NCBI GenBank assembly: GCA_963821275.1
Contig: CAWGDF010000011.1
Coordinates: forward strand, 372,001-436,000
Reading direction: 5' to 3'
DNA from: JACVRW01 sp963821275
GTDB taxonomy: Bacteria; Actinomycetota; Thermoleophilia; Solirubrobacterales; Thermoleophilaceae
Length of the DNA: 64,000 nt
Shown here one piece after another: positions 16,866-24,305 of the stretch; within the stretch, counting starts at the first letter, position 1, and each line of letters opens with the position of its first letter. Both the position numbers and the translations under genes were made by a program. The notes below the pieces were generated by a model. That model had not been told where the DNA came from, searched no databases, and saw nothing but the letters and a program-made list of their open reading frames with translations.

Positions 16866-18682
16866 GAGCCCGCGGCCCCCAGTTCGGCCAACCGCCGCCC
16901 GGCCACGGCCCGAACCCGTGCGTCCACGGCCGGCAGCTCCTGCATCAGGCGGCTCAGCTCGGCCGCGCTCAGCACCAGCAGACGGCTCGGGACCCGGGCG
17001 CGCACGGTCGCGGTGCGCGAGTAGTGGTAGCCCGCGCCCCAGTCGAGTGCCGCCAGCTCGCCGAAGAAGTCACCCTTGCGGAGAGTTCTGAGCTCTCCTC
17101 CCGCCAGCTCCACTTCGACGCTGCCGTCGAGGATCAGGAAGAAGTCGCGGGACTGGTCCCACTCGACCACGACCGTTTCGCCGGCCGCGACCCGCCGCTC
17201 GGCGCCATAGGCGAGAGCGTTCCGCAACGGCCAGGGGTCGCTTCCGTTGCCGCCGGCGGACGGAGCCTCGCTCTCCACCACCGCCGTCTCCAGGAAGCGC
17301 AGGGTGCGCTCGACGTCCTCGGCGCGCGTGCTGTGGTTGAGGATGCACATCCGGATCGCATAGCGCCCGCCCAGGCGGGTGGATGAGACGAGGGCGAACC
17401 CCTCGCGCTCCAGCGCCGCCACGAGACGGGCGTTTCTGCGGTCCAGCTCGTGCGGATCGAGCCCCTCCTCGAAGGTTCGGCGGAAGCAGACCACGCCCAG
17501 GGCGGGGGGCGCCATCGGCTCGAGGACGGGGCTCTCGTCGATTCTCCGGCGGGCCAGCGCCGCCAGGTCGAGCGTGCGCTCGATCGCGCTGCGGAAGGCC
17601 TCGAGCCCGAAGAACCGCAGCGACATCCACAGCTTGAAGGCGCGCGCGGCGCGCGTGAGCTGGAACCCGAAATCGGAGAAATTGATCTCGGTCCGCTCGG
17701 CCTCGGCGTCGCGCAGGTAGTCGGGGCAGATCGCGAACGCGCGTCGCAGGACCTCCGCCTCGCGCACGAGCAGGCAGCCGCACTCGTACGACTGGAACAG
17801 CCACTTGTGCGGATCGAGGGCGATCGAGTCGGCCTGCTCCAGCCCCCGTAGCTGTTCGGTGCCGCGCTCGGTGAGCACGGCGAAGCCGCCGTACGCCGCG
17901 TCGGCATGGAGCCAGACCCCACGCTCACGGCAGAGCGCGGCGAGCTCCGCCAGGGGGTCGACCGCGCCGGTGTTCGTGGCGCCGGCATTCGCCGCGACGA
18001 AGAGCGGCGTACGGCCCGCCGTCCGGTCGGCGTCCATCGCGGCCGCGAGCGTGGCCGCCTCGAGCCGGAAGGTCGCCGGGTCGGTGGGAAGCACCCGGAC
18101 CTGGTCAGGAGCGAAGCCAAGCAGACGCGCCGCGCGGGCCAGCGAGGAGTGCGCCTGGTCGCTGAAGTACGCCACGAGCCCGCGGTCCATGCCGGCGCCG
18201 TGGGCCTCCCGGGCACATGCCAGCGCGGCGATGTTCGCCGCGGAGCCGCCGGTGGTGAGCGCCCCGGCGGACGCGGCGGGCATACCGACCCACTCCTTGA
18301 ACCAGCGGAGCACCTCCAGCTCGAGCGTGCTCGGCCCGGCCGACTCCATCCATGAGCCCGCGTAGACGTTGCAGGCGCTCGCGATCAGGTCGCCGAGCGC
18401 GCCGGGCCAGGTCCCGGACGAGGGAACGAAGGCGAAGAAGCCCGGGTGGTCAACCCGGCTGCGGAACGGCAGCACGTCCTCCTCGAGGCGGGCGAGGATG
18501 CGCTCGATGTCCTCCGGTTGCTCGGGCGGCGGACCAGCGAGCCGGGCAGCCATCGCCTCCGGCGTAGCCCGGCGCAGCGGAGGGGCGCCGGTGTCCGCGA
18601 GCTGGTCGACGAGCATGTCGACCGTGCGGTAGCCCAGCCTGCGCATGGCCTCCGGGTCCAGCGCCAGTGGGTCGGCCGCCAT
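16862..18682 (-). CDS. PLP-dependent decarboxylase with C-terminal cyclic-nucleotide-binding domain
   Basis: 606 residues. Residues 1-470 are a group II (aromatic amino acid/glutamate-type) decarboxylase: HPGFFAFVPSS, TTGGSAANIAAL, HADAAYGGFAVL, and SIALDPHKWLFQ with the PLP-binding Lys. Residues ~485-600 are a CNB domain: AGETVVVEWDQSRDFFLILDGSVEVEL, KGDFFGELAAL and SRTATVRA, which keeps the phosphate-binding Arg. Family members of this size normally lack the extra ~130 residues. It lies 6 bases after the DHS-like gene and overlaps the MFS start. The amino-acid substrate cannot be told from sequence. Confidence 0.88.
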   Translation of the reverse strand: MAADPLALDPEAMRRLGYRTVDMLVDQLADTGAPPLRRATPEAMAARLAGPPPEQPEDIERILARLEEDVLPFRSRVDHPGFFAFVPSSGTWPGALGDLIASACNVYAGSWMESAGPSTLELEVLRWFKEWVGMPAASAGALTTGGSAANIAALACAREAHGAGMDRGLVAYFSDQAHSSLARAARLLGFAPDQVRVLPTDPATFRLEAATLAAAMDADRTAGRTPLFVAANAGATNTGAVDPLAELAALCRERGVWLHADAAYGGFAVLTERGTEQLRGLEQADSIALDPHKWLFQSYECGCLLVREAEVLRRAFAICPDYLRDAEAERTEINFSDFGFQLTRAARAFKLWMSLRFFGLEAFRSAIERTLDLAALARRRIDESPVLEPMAPPALGVVCFRRTFEEGLDPHELDRRNARLVAALEREGFALVSSTRLGGRYAIRMCILNHSTRAEDVERTLRFLETAVVESEAPSAGGNGSDPWPLRNALAYGAERRVAAGETVVVEWDQSRDFFLILDGSVEVELAGGELRTLRKGDFFGELAALDWGAGYHYSRTATVRARVPSRLLVLSAAELSRLMQELPAVDARVRAVAGRRLAELGAAGS

Positions 18683-18688
18683 GGCCGC

Positions 18689-19669
18689 TCATCCACCCAG
18701 CACGTAGGCGAAGATCAGCGGCGCGACGATCGTCGCGTCCGACTCGATCACATAGCTCGGCGTGTCAACCGCCAGCTTTTCCCACGTGATCTTCTCGTTC
18801 GGCACCGCCCCCGAGTAGGAGCCGTAGCTGGTGGTGGAGTCGCTGATCTGGCAGAAGTAGCTCCACAGCGGCATGTCGTCGCGCTCCATGTCCTGACGCA
18901 GCATCGGGACGACGCAGATCGGGAAGTCGCCGGCGATCCCGCCGCCGATCTGGAAGAAGCCGATCGGGGTGTCGGGCGCCTCCATGCCGTACCAGCCGGC
19001 CAGCGCCATCATGTACTCGATGCCGCTTCGGACGGTGTGCACGTCGCTGATCCGGCCGCTGAGGCAGTGCGAGGCGAAGATGTTGCCGCAGGTCGAGTCC
19101 TCCCAGCCGGGGACGAAGATCGGGAGGTCCCGCTCCGCAGCCGCCATCAGCCAGCTGTCAGCGGGGTCGATCTGGTAGCTGGGCTCGAGGCGCCCACTGC
19201 GCAGGATGCGGTACAGGAACTCATGCGGGAAGAGGCGCTCGCCCGCCTTCTCCGCGCTGGTCCACTCGTCGAGGATGGCGTCCTCGATCACCCTGATGGC
19301 CTCGTGCTCGGGAATGCAGGTGTCGGTGACCCGGTTGAGGTTGCGCGTGAGCAGGTCCTGCTCCTGCGCCGGGGTCAGCTCCCGGTAGTTGGGCACGCGC
19401 AGGTAGTGCTCGTGGGCGACGAGGTTGTAGAGGTCTTCCTCGAGGTTCGCCCCCGTACAGCAGATGGCGTGGATCTTCTCGCGGCGCACCATCTCCGCCA
19501 GCGACAGCCCCAGCTCGGCGGTGCTCATGGCACCCGCCATGGCCAGGAACATGCGCCCGCCCCCGTCGATCAGCTCCTGGTAGGCCTCGGCGGCGTCGAT
19601 GAGCGCGGCGGCGTTGAAGTGGCGGTAGTGATGGCTGATGAATGCTCTGGTCTCTTCAGCGTGGAGCAT
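18689..19669 (-). CDS. Deoxyhypusine synthase-family enzyme
   Basis: 326 residues. Family NAD-binding and active-site blocks: MFLAMAGAMSTAELG, ICCTGANLEEDLYN, PIFVPGWEDSTCGNIFA, FQIGGGIAGDFPICVVPML, and SGAVPNEKITWEKL, which holds the lysine that carries the 4-aminobutyl group. Bacteria lack eIF5A, so the enzyme must have another acceptor; some bacterial members are homospermidine synthases. Its start overlaps the agmatinase gene by 14 bp, which supports a polyamine role, since agmatinase makes putrescine. Confidence 0.9.
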   Translation of the reverse strand: MLHAEETRAFISHHYRHFNAAALIDAAEAYQELIDGGGRMFLAMAGAMSTAELGLSLAEMVRREKIHAICCTGANLEEDLYNLVAHEHYLRVPNYRELTPAQEQDLLTRNLNRVTDTCIPEHEAIRVIEDAILDEWTSAEKAGERLFPHEFLYRILRSGRLEPSYQIDPADSWLMAAAERDLPIFVPGWEDSTCGNIFASHCLSGRISDVHTVRSGIEYMMALAGWYGMEAPDTPIGFFQIGGGIAGDFPICVVPMLRQDMERDDMPLWSYFCQISDSTTSYGSYSGAVPNEKITWEKLAVDTPSYVIESDATIVAPLIFAYVLGG

Positions 19670-20555
19670 GGTTTCCTCTCCGGTCCATGACGTAGGTGAG
19701 CGTCTTGTAGAGCAGCTTCGAAACTGCGAAGTCGGCGGCGTGGAGCTCGGGGCGCGGCGCCAGCTCGACGCAGTCGACGCCGACGACCTCGGCCCCCGCG
19801 ACGGTCTCTGCGATCACCGCCAGGGCCTCCGTCCAGGTGAGGCCGTCGGGCTCAGGGGTGCCCGTGGCGGGCACGATCCCGGGGTCGAGGCCGTCCACGT
19901 CGATGGTCAGATGCACCCGCCGGCCCGCCAGCCGGCCGCGGAGCTCCTCGCGCCAACCGCCGGCGTGGACGTCCTCGGCGTACCAGGTGCGCACGCGCTC
20001 GGGATGGGAGCGCCGGAACGCGACCTCCTCGACGTCGACCGACCGGACGCCCAGCTGGAGGACCTGCTCGATCCGCGGGTCGTCGAGCATGCGCCTGGCC
20101 ACGCAGGCGTGGCTCCACTCGGACCCCTCGTACTCGTCACGCAGGTCGCTGTGGGCGTCGAGCTGGACCACGGTCAGCGGCCCGCCCAGGGCGGCGAGCA
20201 GCCCGCGGGTCACGCCCGCGGTCACGGTGTGCTCCCCGCCGAGGCCCAGCACGAGCTTGCCCGAGCGTGCCGCCTCCTCGACCGCCGCGGCGATCTCCGC
20301 GACGGCGCGGCCCGGGTCCGCGGGCAGGGCGAGTGCCGGAAGCGTATGAACCCCGTAGTCGAGCGCGGGCTCGCGGTCGTGCTCGCGGTCGTAGAGCTCG
20401 ACCTGGCAGGACGCGTCGATGATCGCGTCCGGGCCGAGGGCGGTTCCGCGTCCCCAGCTGACGGTTGCCTCCAGCGGCATCGGCAGCACGAGGACGCCGG
20501 CCCGTTCGAAGCCGCTTTCCGTCTCGTCAAGCCCGAGAAACGTGCGGGCGGCCAT
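19656..20555 (-). CDS. speB: Agmatinase/arginase family ureohydrolase
   Basis: 299 residues. Manganese-binding motifs of the ureohydrolase family: GLGGEHTVTAG, VVQLDAHSDLRDEYEG, and HLTIDVDGLDPGIVPATGTPEPDGLTW. These fit agmatinase (agmatine to putrescine plus urea) better than arginase, but substrate is not proven; related guanidino-acid hydrolases share the motifs. It is the first gene of the four-gene amine operon. The 44-bp gap upstream to the ETF-QO stop shows no clear promoter, so read-through from the etf genes is possible. Confidence 0.87.
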   Translation of the reverse strand: MAARTFLGLDETESGFERAGVLVLPMPLEATVSWGRGTALGPDAIIDASCQVELYDREHDREPALDYGVHTLPALALPADPGRAVAEIAAAVEEAARSGKLVLGLGGEHTVTAGVTRGLLAALGGPLTVVQLDAHSDLRDEYEGSEWSHACVARRMLDDPRIEQVLQLGVRSVDVEEVAFRRSHPERVRTWYAEDVHAGGWREELRGRLAGRRVHLTIDVDGLDPGIVPATGTPEPDGLTWTEALAVIAETVAGAEVVGVDCVELAPRPELHAADFAVSKLLYKTLTYVMDRRGNHAPR

Positions 20556-20599
20556 GCTGAGAGGACCGCTCTAGAGGGCCCTCCTATTCCCGCCGGCGC

Positions 20600-22333
20600 T
20601 CAGGTGAGCTGGTAGTTGGGGCCGTCGCCGCCCTCGGGAGGCGTCAACCGTCCGCCCTTGGCCGTGATGGCTCCGCACTGCACGCAGTTCGACGGGGTGA
20701 CCTGCAGCTTCACGTCGTGCTTGCCGTCGAGCTTGCCGTTCCCGTTCTTCCTGGCGGCCTCCAGCTCCTCCTCAGGCACCTCGTAGACCTGGGCCGGGCA
20801 CATGTTCTGCCACATCAGCGCGATCTCGAGGGGAACGTTCTCCTGAATGCGGATGTGGTTGGGGGCGTCGTCGCGAGTGGCGTTCCCGCTGGCGAACACC
20901 GACGACAGCTTGTCGAAGGTGATCTCGCCGTCGGGCTTCGGGTAGTCGCGCTCGGCGCCGATGAAGACGTCGACGGTGGCGTCGTCATGCGTCGCCCAGC
21001 GGCCGCCCGGGAAGCGCCCGCCCGAGATCTCCATCATGTTCGCCATCGCGCCGCCCACGAAGAACCCCTTGGAGAAGGGCTGGCGCATGTTGCGCGAGCG
21101 GTAGGTGTCCTTCTCGATGTCGGAGCCCTCGATCTTGGCCTCGTAGTTCGACAGGTCGGCGCAGCTGCCGCCCGCCTTGAGGCGCTCGTAGATCGACTCG
21201 GCGGCGAACATCCCGGCGTGCATGGCGTAATGGACGCCCTTGAGCGTCGGCACGTTCACCATCCCGGCGCCGTCGCCGCAGATGGCCAGGCCGGGGGCCC
21301 ACAGCCGCCGGGGCCGGGCCCAGTAGCCGCCCGACGGCAGCGTCTTCGCTCCCCATGCGACCCGCTTGCCGCCCTCGAGCCGCTTCGCGACCAGCGGATG
21401 GCCCTTGAGCTCCTGGAGCGCGTCGTGCACCGAGAAGCGAGCGTCGCGGTAGTCGAGGCCGGTCACGAAGCCCATGGAGATCCTGTCCTCGCCCATCGGG
21501 TAGAGGAAGGAGCCGCCGAACTCGCGGTACTTCGCGCCGAAGCGCAGCGGCCAGCCCATGGTGTGGATGACCGCGTCGAGTGGCTGCGTGACCTCCCAGA
21601 CCTCCTTGACGCCGAGCTCCCACTGCTGCGGGTCCTCGGAGCCGAGGTCGAAGTGGCGGATCGCTGCCCCCGTGAGGTGGCCCTGGGTGCCCTCGCTGAG
21701 GACGGTGGCCTTCGCGATCAGGTCCGTGCCGGGCTCGAAGTTCGACAGCTCCTCGCCGTCGCGGCCGCGGCCCTTGTCCCCCGAGCGCACACCCACCACG
21801 GCGCCGTCCTCGACGAGCAGCTTGGCCCCGGCCGTCTCTCCCAGGATGTAGACACCGCCCTCCTCGGCCTGCTCCGCGAGCCAGCGCCCGAGTTGGGCGA
21901 CCGAGGTCACGTGGTTGCCGTGGTTGCGAAACGGCGGCGGGGTGGGCTTGAGCGGGACCGACATGCGGCCGTTGGGAAGCAGGTAGACCCTGTCCTTGTC
22001 CACCGTCCCGTAGGTCGGCCAGTCGTCCTCGGGAAGGTCACCGAACAGCTTCAGCATGGCCGACGGGTTCATCATCGCCCCGGACAGCAGATGCGAGCCC
22101 GGTGTCTTGCCCTTCTCCACCAGCGCGACCGGCACCTCGCCGAGCGACTCCATCACCGCCTCGTCTTCGGCCAGGAGCTGGGTGAGGCGGACCGCACAGG
22201 CCAGGCCCGCCGGACCGCCGCCCACGATCGCCACGCCCACCTCGATCCGCTCGTCCTCGGGGTCCGTGGGCGAGCCCACGAACTCCTTGGCCGAGTCGAC
22301 CGGCGGCGGGAACTCGATCGGGGCGGTGGACAT
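20600..22333 (-). CDS. Electron-transfer flavoprotein:quinone oxidoreductase
   Basis: About 577 residues. Passes electrons from ETF to the quinone pool. FAD-binding GGGPAGLACAVRL near residue 40, LSEGTQGHLTGAAI, and AICGDGAGMVNVPTLKGVHYAMHAG are family blocks. At the C-terminus the FeS region has NMCPAQVYEV and NCVQCGAITAKGGRLTPPEGGDGPNY. The canonical ETF-QO motif has CxxCxxC here; the third cysteine is Ile, so one [4Fe-4S] ligand is missing or supplied from elsewhere. ATG at 22333 overlaps the etfA stop (TGATG). Confidence 0.92.
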   Translation of the reverse strand: MSTAPIEFPPPVDSAKEFVGSPTDPEDERIEVGVAIVGGGPAGLACAVRLTQLLAEDEAVMESLGEVPVALVEKGKTPGSHLLSGAMMNPSAMLKLFGDLPEDDWPTYGTVDKDRVYLLPNGRMSVPLKPTPPPFRNHGNHVTSVAQLGRWLAEQAEEGGVYILGETAGAKLLVEDGAVVGVRSGDKGRGRDGEELSNFEPGTDLIAKATVLSEGTQGHLTGAAIRHFDLGSEDPQQWELGVKEVWEVTQPLDAVIHTMGWPLRFGAKYREFGGSFLYPMGEDRISMGFVTGLDYRDARFSVHDALQELKGHPLVAKRLEGGKRVAWGAKTLPSGGYWARPRRLWAPGLAICGDGAGMVNVPTLKGVHYAMHAGMFAAESIYERLKAGGSCADLSNYEAKIEGSDIEKDTYRSRNMRQPFSKGFFVGGAMANMMEISGGRFPGGRWATHDDATVDVFIGAERDYPKPDGEITFDKLSSVFASGNATRDDAPNHIRIQENVPLEIALMWQNMCPAQVYEVPEEELEAARKNGNGKLDGKHDVKLQVTPSNCVQCGAITAKGGRLTPPEGGDGPNYQLT

Positions 22334-23310
22334 CAGCCCTTCTTGGCCTTCACGGCCTCGGTGAGCTTGGGAATGATCTTGTTCAGGTCGCCGACGACGC
22401 CGAGGTCGGAGAACTCGAAGATCGGCGCGTTGGGGTCCTTGTTGATCGCAACGATGTTCTCGGCGTTCTGCATGCCGACCTTGTGCTGGATGGCGCCCGA
22501 GATTCCGGCCGCCAGGTAGAGCTTCGGCGCCACCGTCTTGCCGGTCTGCCCGATCTGGGCCGCGTAGGGGTACCAGCCCGCGTCGACCACGGCACGGGTG
22601 GCGGCCACCGCGCCGCCCAGGGCGCCGGCCAGCTCCTCGCAGAGCTCGAAGCCCTCGGCCTTGCCCAGACCGCGCCCGCCGGCCACGAGCACCTCGGCGT
22701 CCTCGATGTTCACGTCGGCACCGCGCTGCTCGCCGCGCGTGACCATCACGGCCTTCGTCGAGTGCTCCTGGAGCTCGAAGTCGACGTCGACGACCTCGGC
22801 CTTGCCGTCGCCCGGCTCGGCGATGTCGAAGGCGTTGAGGCGGCCGATGATGATGCCCACTTCGCCCCCGTAGCCGACCTCGGCCACGGCCGAGTCCTGA
22901 AGGATCGGGCGCTCGGCCAGCAGCTTCCCGTCCTGGACCTTGACCTCGGTGACCTCCATCGTGACCCCGGCACCGAGCCGGGCGGTGAGACCGGCGCCGA
23001 TCTCGAAGCCCAGGAGGCCGCCGCCGAACAGCAGGTAGGAGTAGCCCTCGTCCTCGACGACCTTGGCCATCACGTCGACCACCGGCTGGGCGAGGCCCTC
23101 CGGCGCGCGGCCGCGGTAGACCTTCTTCGCGCCGTAGGCGCCGAGCGACGCGCACAGCTCGTCGGTCAGGTCATCGCCCTCGCCGACCACGACCACGGCC
23201 GCCTCGCCGCCGAGCTGGTCGGCCAGCCGCGCCGCCTCGGAGACCGCACCCAGCGAGTTCTTGTTGAACTCGCCCTCGTAATGGAGCGCGTAGGTGAGGA
23301 TGCCGCTCAT
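22333..23310 (-). CDS. etfA: Electron transfer flavoprotein alpha subunit
   Basis: 325 residues. N-terminal domain up to ~190, then the C-terminal FAD domain with the family signature LYLAAGISGAIQHKVGMQNAENIVAINKDPNAPIF (spread over residues ~265-300; key residues GISGAIQH and NKDP). Forms the heterodimer with EtfB that takes electrons from acyl-CoA dehydrogenases, several of whose partner enzymes are in this window. ATGA overlap with etfB. Confidence 0.96.
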   Translation of the reverse strand: MSGILTYALHYEGEFNKNSLGAVSEAARLADQLGGEAAVVVVGEGDDLTDELCASLGAYGAKKVYRGRAPEGLAQPVVDVMAKVVEDEGYSYLLFGGGLLGFEIGAGLTARLGAGVTMEVTEVKVQDGKLLAERPILQDSAVAEVGYGGEVGIIIGRLNAFDIAEPGDGKAEVVDVDFELQEHSTKAVMVTRGEQRGADVNIEDAEVLVAGGRGLGKAEGFELCEELAGALGGAVAATRAVVDAGWYPYAAQIGQTGKTVAPKLYLAAGISGAIQHKVGMQNAENIVAINKDPNAPIFEFSDLGVVGDLNKIIPKLTEAVKAKKG

Positions 23311-24101
23311 GCCAGGAGCTTCCTTTCGTCGAGCCAGCCGAGGATCTTCTCGACGGTCTCGTTCGTGTCCTCGTCCTCGATGATCTCCCCCGCCGCCTTC
23401 TCGGCCGGGGAGTTCAGGGCGAGCACGTGCGTGCGCGAGCCGCTGTCGCCGACGCGCTCGGCCTCGATGCCGACGTCGCCGGCCGACTTGGTGTCCAGCG
23501 GCTTCTTCTTGGCGCCCATGATCGCCTTGAGCGAGGGGTAGCGCGGCTCGTTGATCGCGTCACCCACGGAGATCACGGCGGGCAGCTCGACATCGACCGT
23601 GTCGTAGCCGTACTCGGCCTGGCGCTCGCAGCGCAGCTTGCCGTCAGCCACGTCGATCTTGATCACCTGCGTGAGCGACGGCATCTTCAGGTGGTCCGCC
23701 ACCACCGCCCCGATCGTGTAGCACTCGCCGTCGTCGGACTGCTGGCCGAGCAGCACCAGATCGGGGGACTCCGACTCCAGCACCTTGGCCAGGGCGTAGC
23801 CGGTGGCGCAGACGTCCGAGCCGGCGAGCACCTCGTCGCTCAAATGGACCGACCGGTCGGCGCCGAGCGAAACCGCCTTGTGCAGCGCGCGGAAGGCCGA
23901 CTCGGGGCCCATCGTCACGGCGACGATCTCGTCGACCTCGACGGCGCCGCCCTCGCGAATCTGCATGGCGGCTTCGATCGCGTGGGTGTCGAAGGGGTTC
24001 AGGTTCCTCTCACCGGAGCGGTCGAGGCGCTTGGAACCCTCGTCCATGCGCTTCTCCACGGCGGCGTCGGGGACCTCTTTGACGAGGACGCAGATCTTCA
24101 C
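23307..24101 (-). CDS. etfB: Electron transfer flavoprotein beta subunit
   Basis: About 264 residues from GTG at 24101, giving VKICVLVKEVPDAAVEKR, the usual EtfB N-terminus; an upstream in-frame ATG would add an unrelated Arg-rich leader. The AMP-binding and partner-docking regions are present (VTMGPESAFRALHKAVSLGADRSVHLSD; LLGQQSDDGECYTIGAVVADHL; ISVGDAINEPRYPSLKAIMGAKKKP). The start is supported by AAGGAGA nine bases upstream. First gene of the etfB-etfA-ETF-QO operon. Confidence 0.95.
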   Translation of the reverse strand: MKICVLVKEVPDAAVEKRMDEGSKRLDRSGERNLNPFDTHAIEAAMQIREGGAVEVDEIVAVTMGPESAFRALHKAVSLGADRSVHLSDEVLAGSDVCATGYALAKVLESESPDLVLLGQQSDDGECYTIGAVVADHLKMPSLTQVIKIDVADGKLRCERQAEYGYDTVDVELPAVISVGDAINEPRYPSLKAIMGAKKKPLDTKSAGDVGIEAERVGDSGSRTHVLALNSPAEKAAGEIIEDEDTNETVEKILGWLDERKLLA

Positions 24102-24163
24102 GGGAATGCTTCTCCTTGCTTGTCTTGCGGACCGGCTGAGATCGGGTGCCCGCGGCGGCCGGG

Positions 24164-24194
24164 ATTCTATCCACCTGGTTGACTGATGCGTCAA
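24164..24194 (-). promoter_or_regulatory. Promoter and possible operator of the etf operon
   Basis: On the minus strand TTGACG (24189-24194) and TAGAAT (24164-24169) are spaced by 19 bases, giving a start about 55 bases before etfB. An inverted repeat TTGAC-N6-GTCAA (24179-24194) covers the -35 box, a common place for a repressor. The regulator is unknown; a fatty-acid responsive TetR or GntR protein is a guess. Confidence 0.55.
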
Positions 24195-24230
24195 TCAGAC
24201 AGCGCGACGGCAGGTCTCCACGAAAGGCAA

Positions 24231-24281
24231 GGGGGTGGGCCCTTTCAATGCCGCATACGAGCATCAAAAGGGCCCACCCCC
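24231..24281. terminator. Long perfect hairpin downstream of the MFS exporter
   Basis: Perfect 15-bp inverted repeat, left arm 24231-24245 and right arm 24267-24281, loop of 21 bases. Starts 25 bases after the stop of the minus-strand MFS gene, upstream of the etf promoter, so a terminator or insulator role is likely. There is no T run after either arm, so it is not a textbook intrinsic terminator. The left arm plus loop start (24232-24253) is nearly repeated at 49360-49381. Confidence 0.6.
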
Positions 24282-24305
24282 CGCGGCGTGGACTGCGCTG
24301 GCCGG

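Noticed and set aside
20600..23155. 851-residue frame with an Arg/Gly-rich N-terminus before ETF-QO
   Set aside because: The first part is an out-of-frame reading of etfA; the ETF-QO gene starts at ATG 22333.
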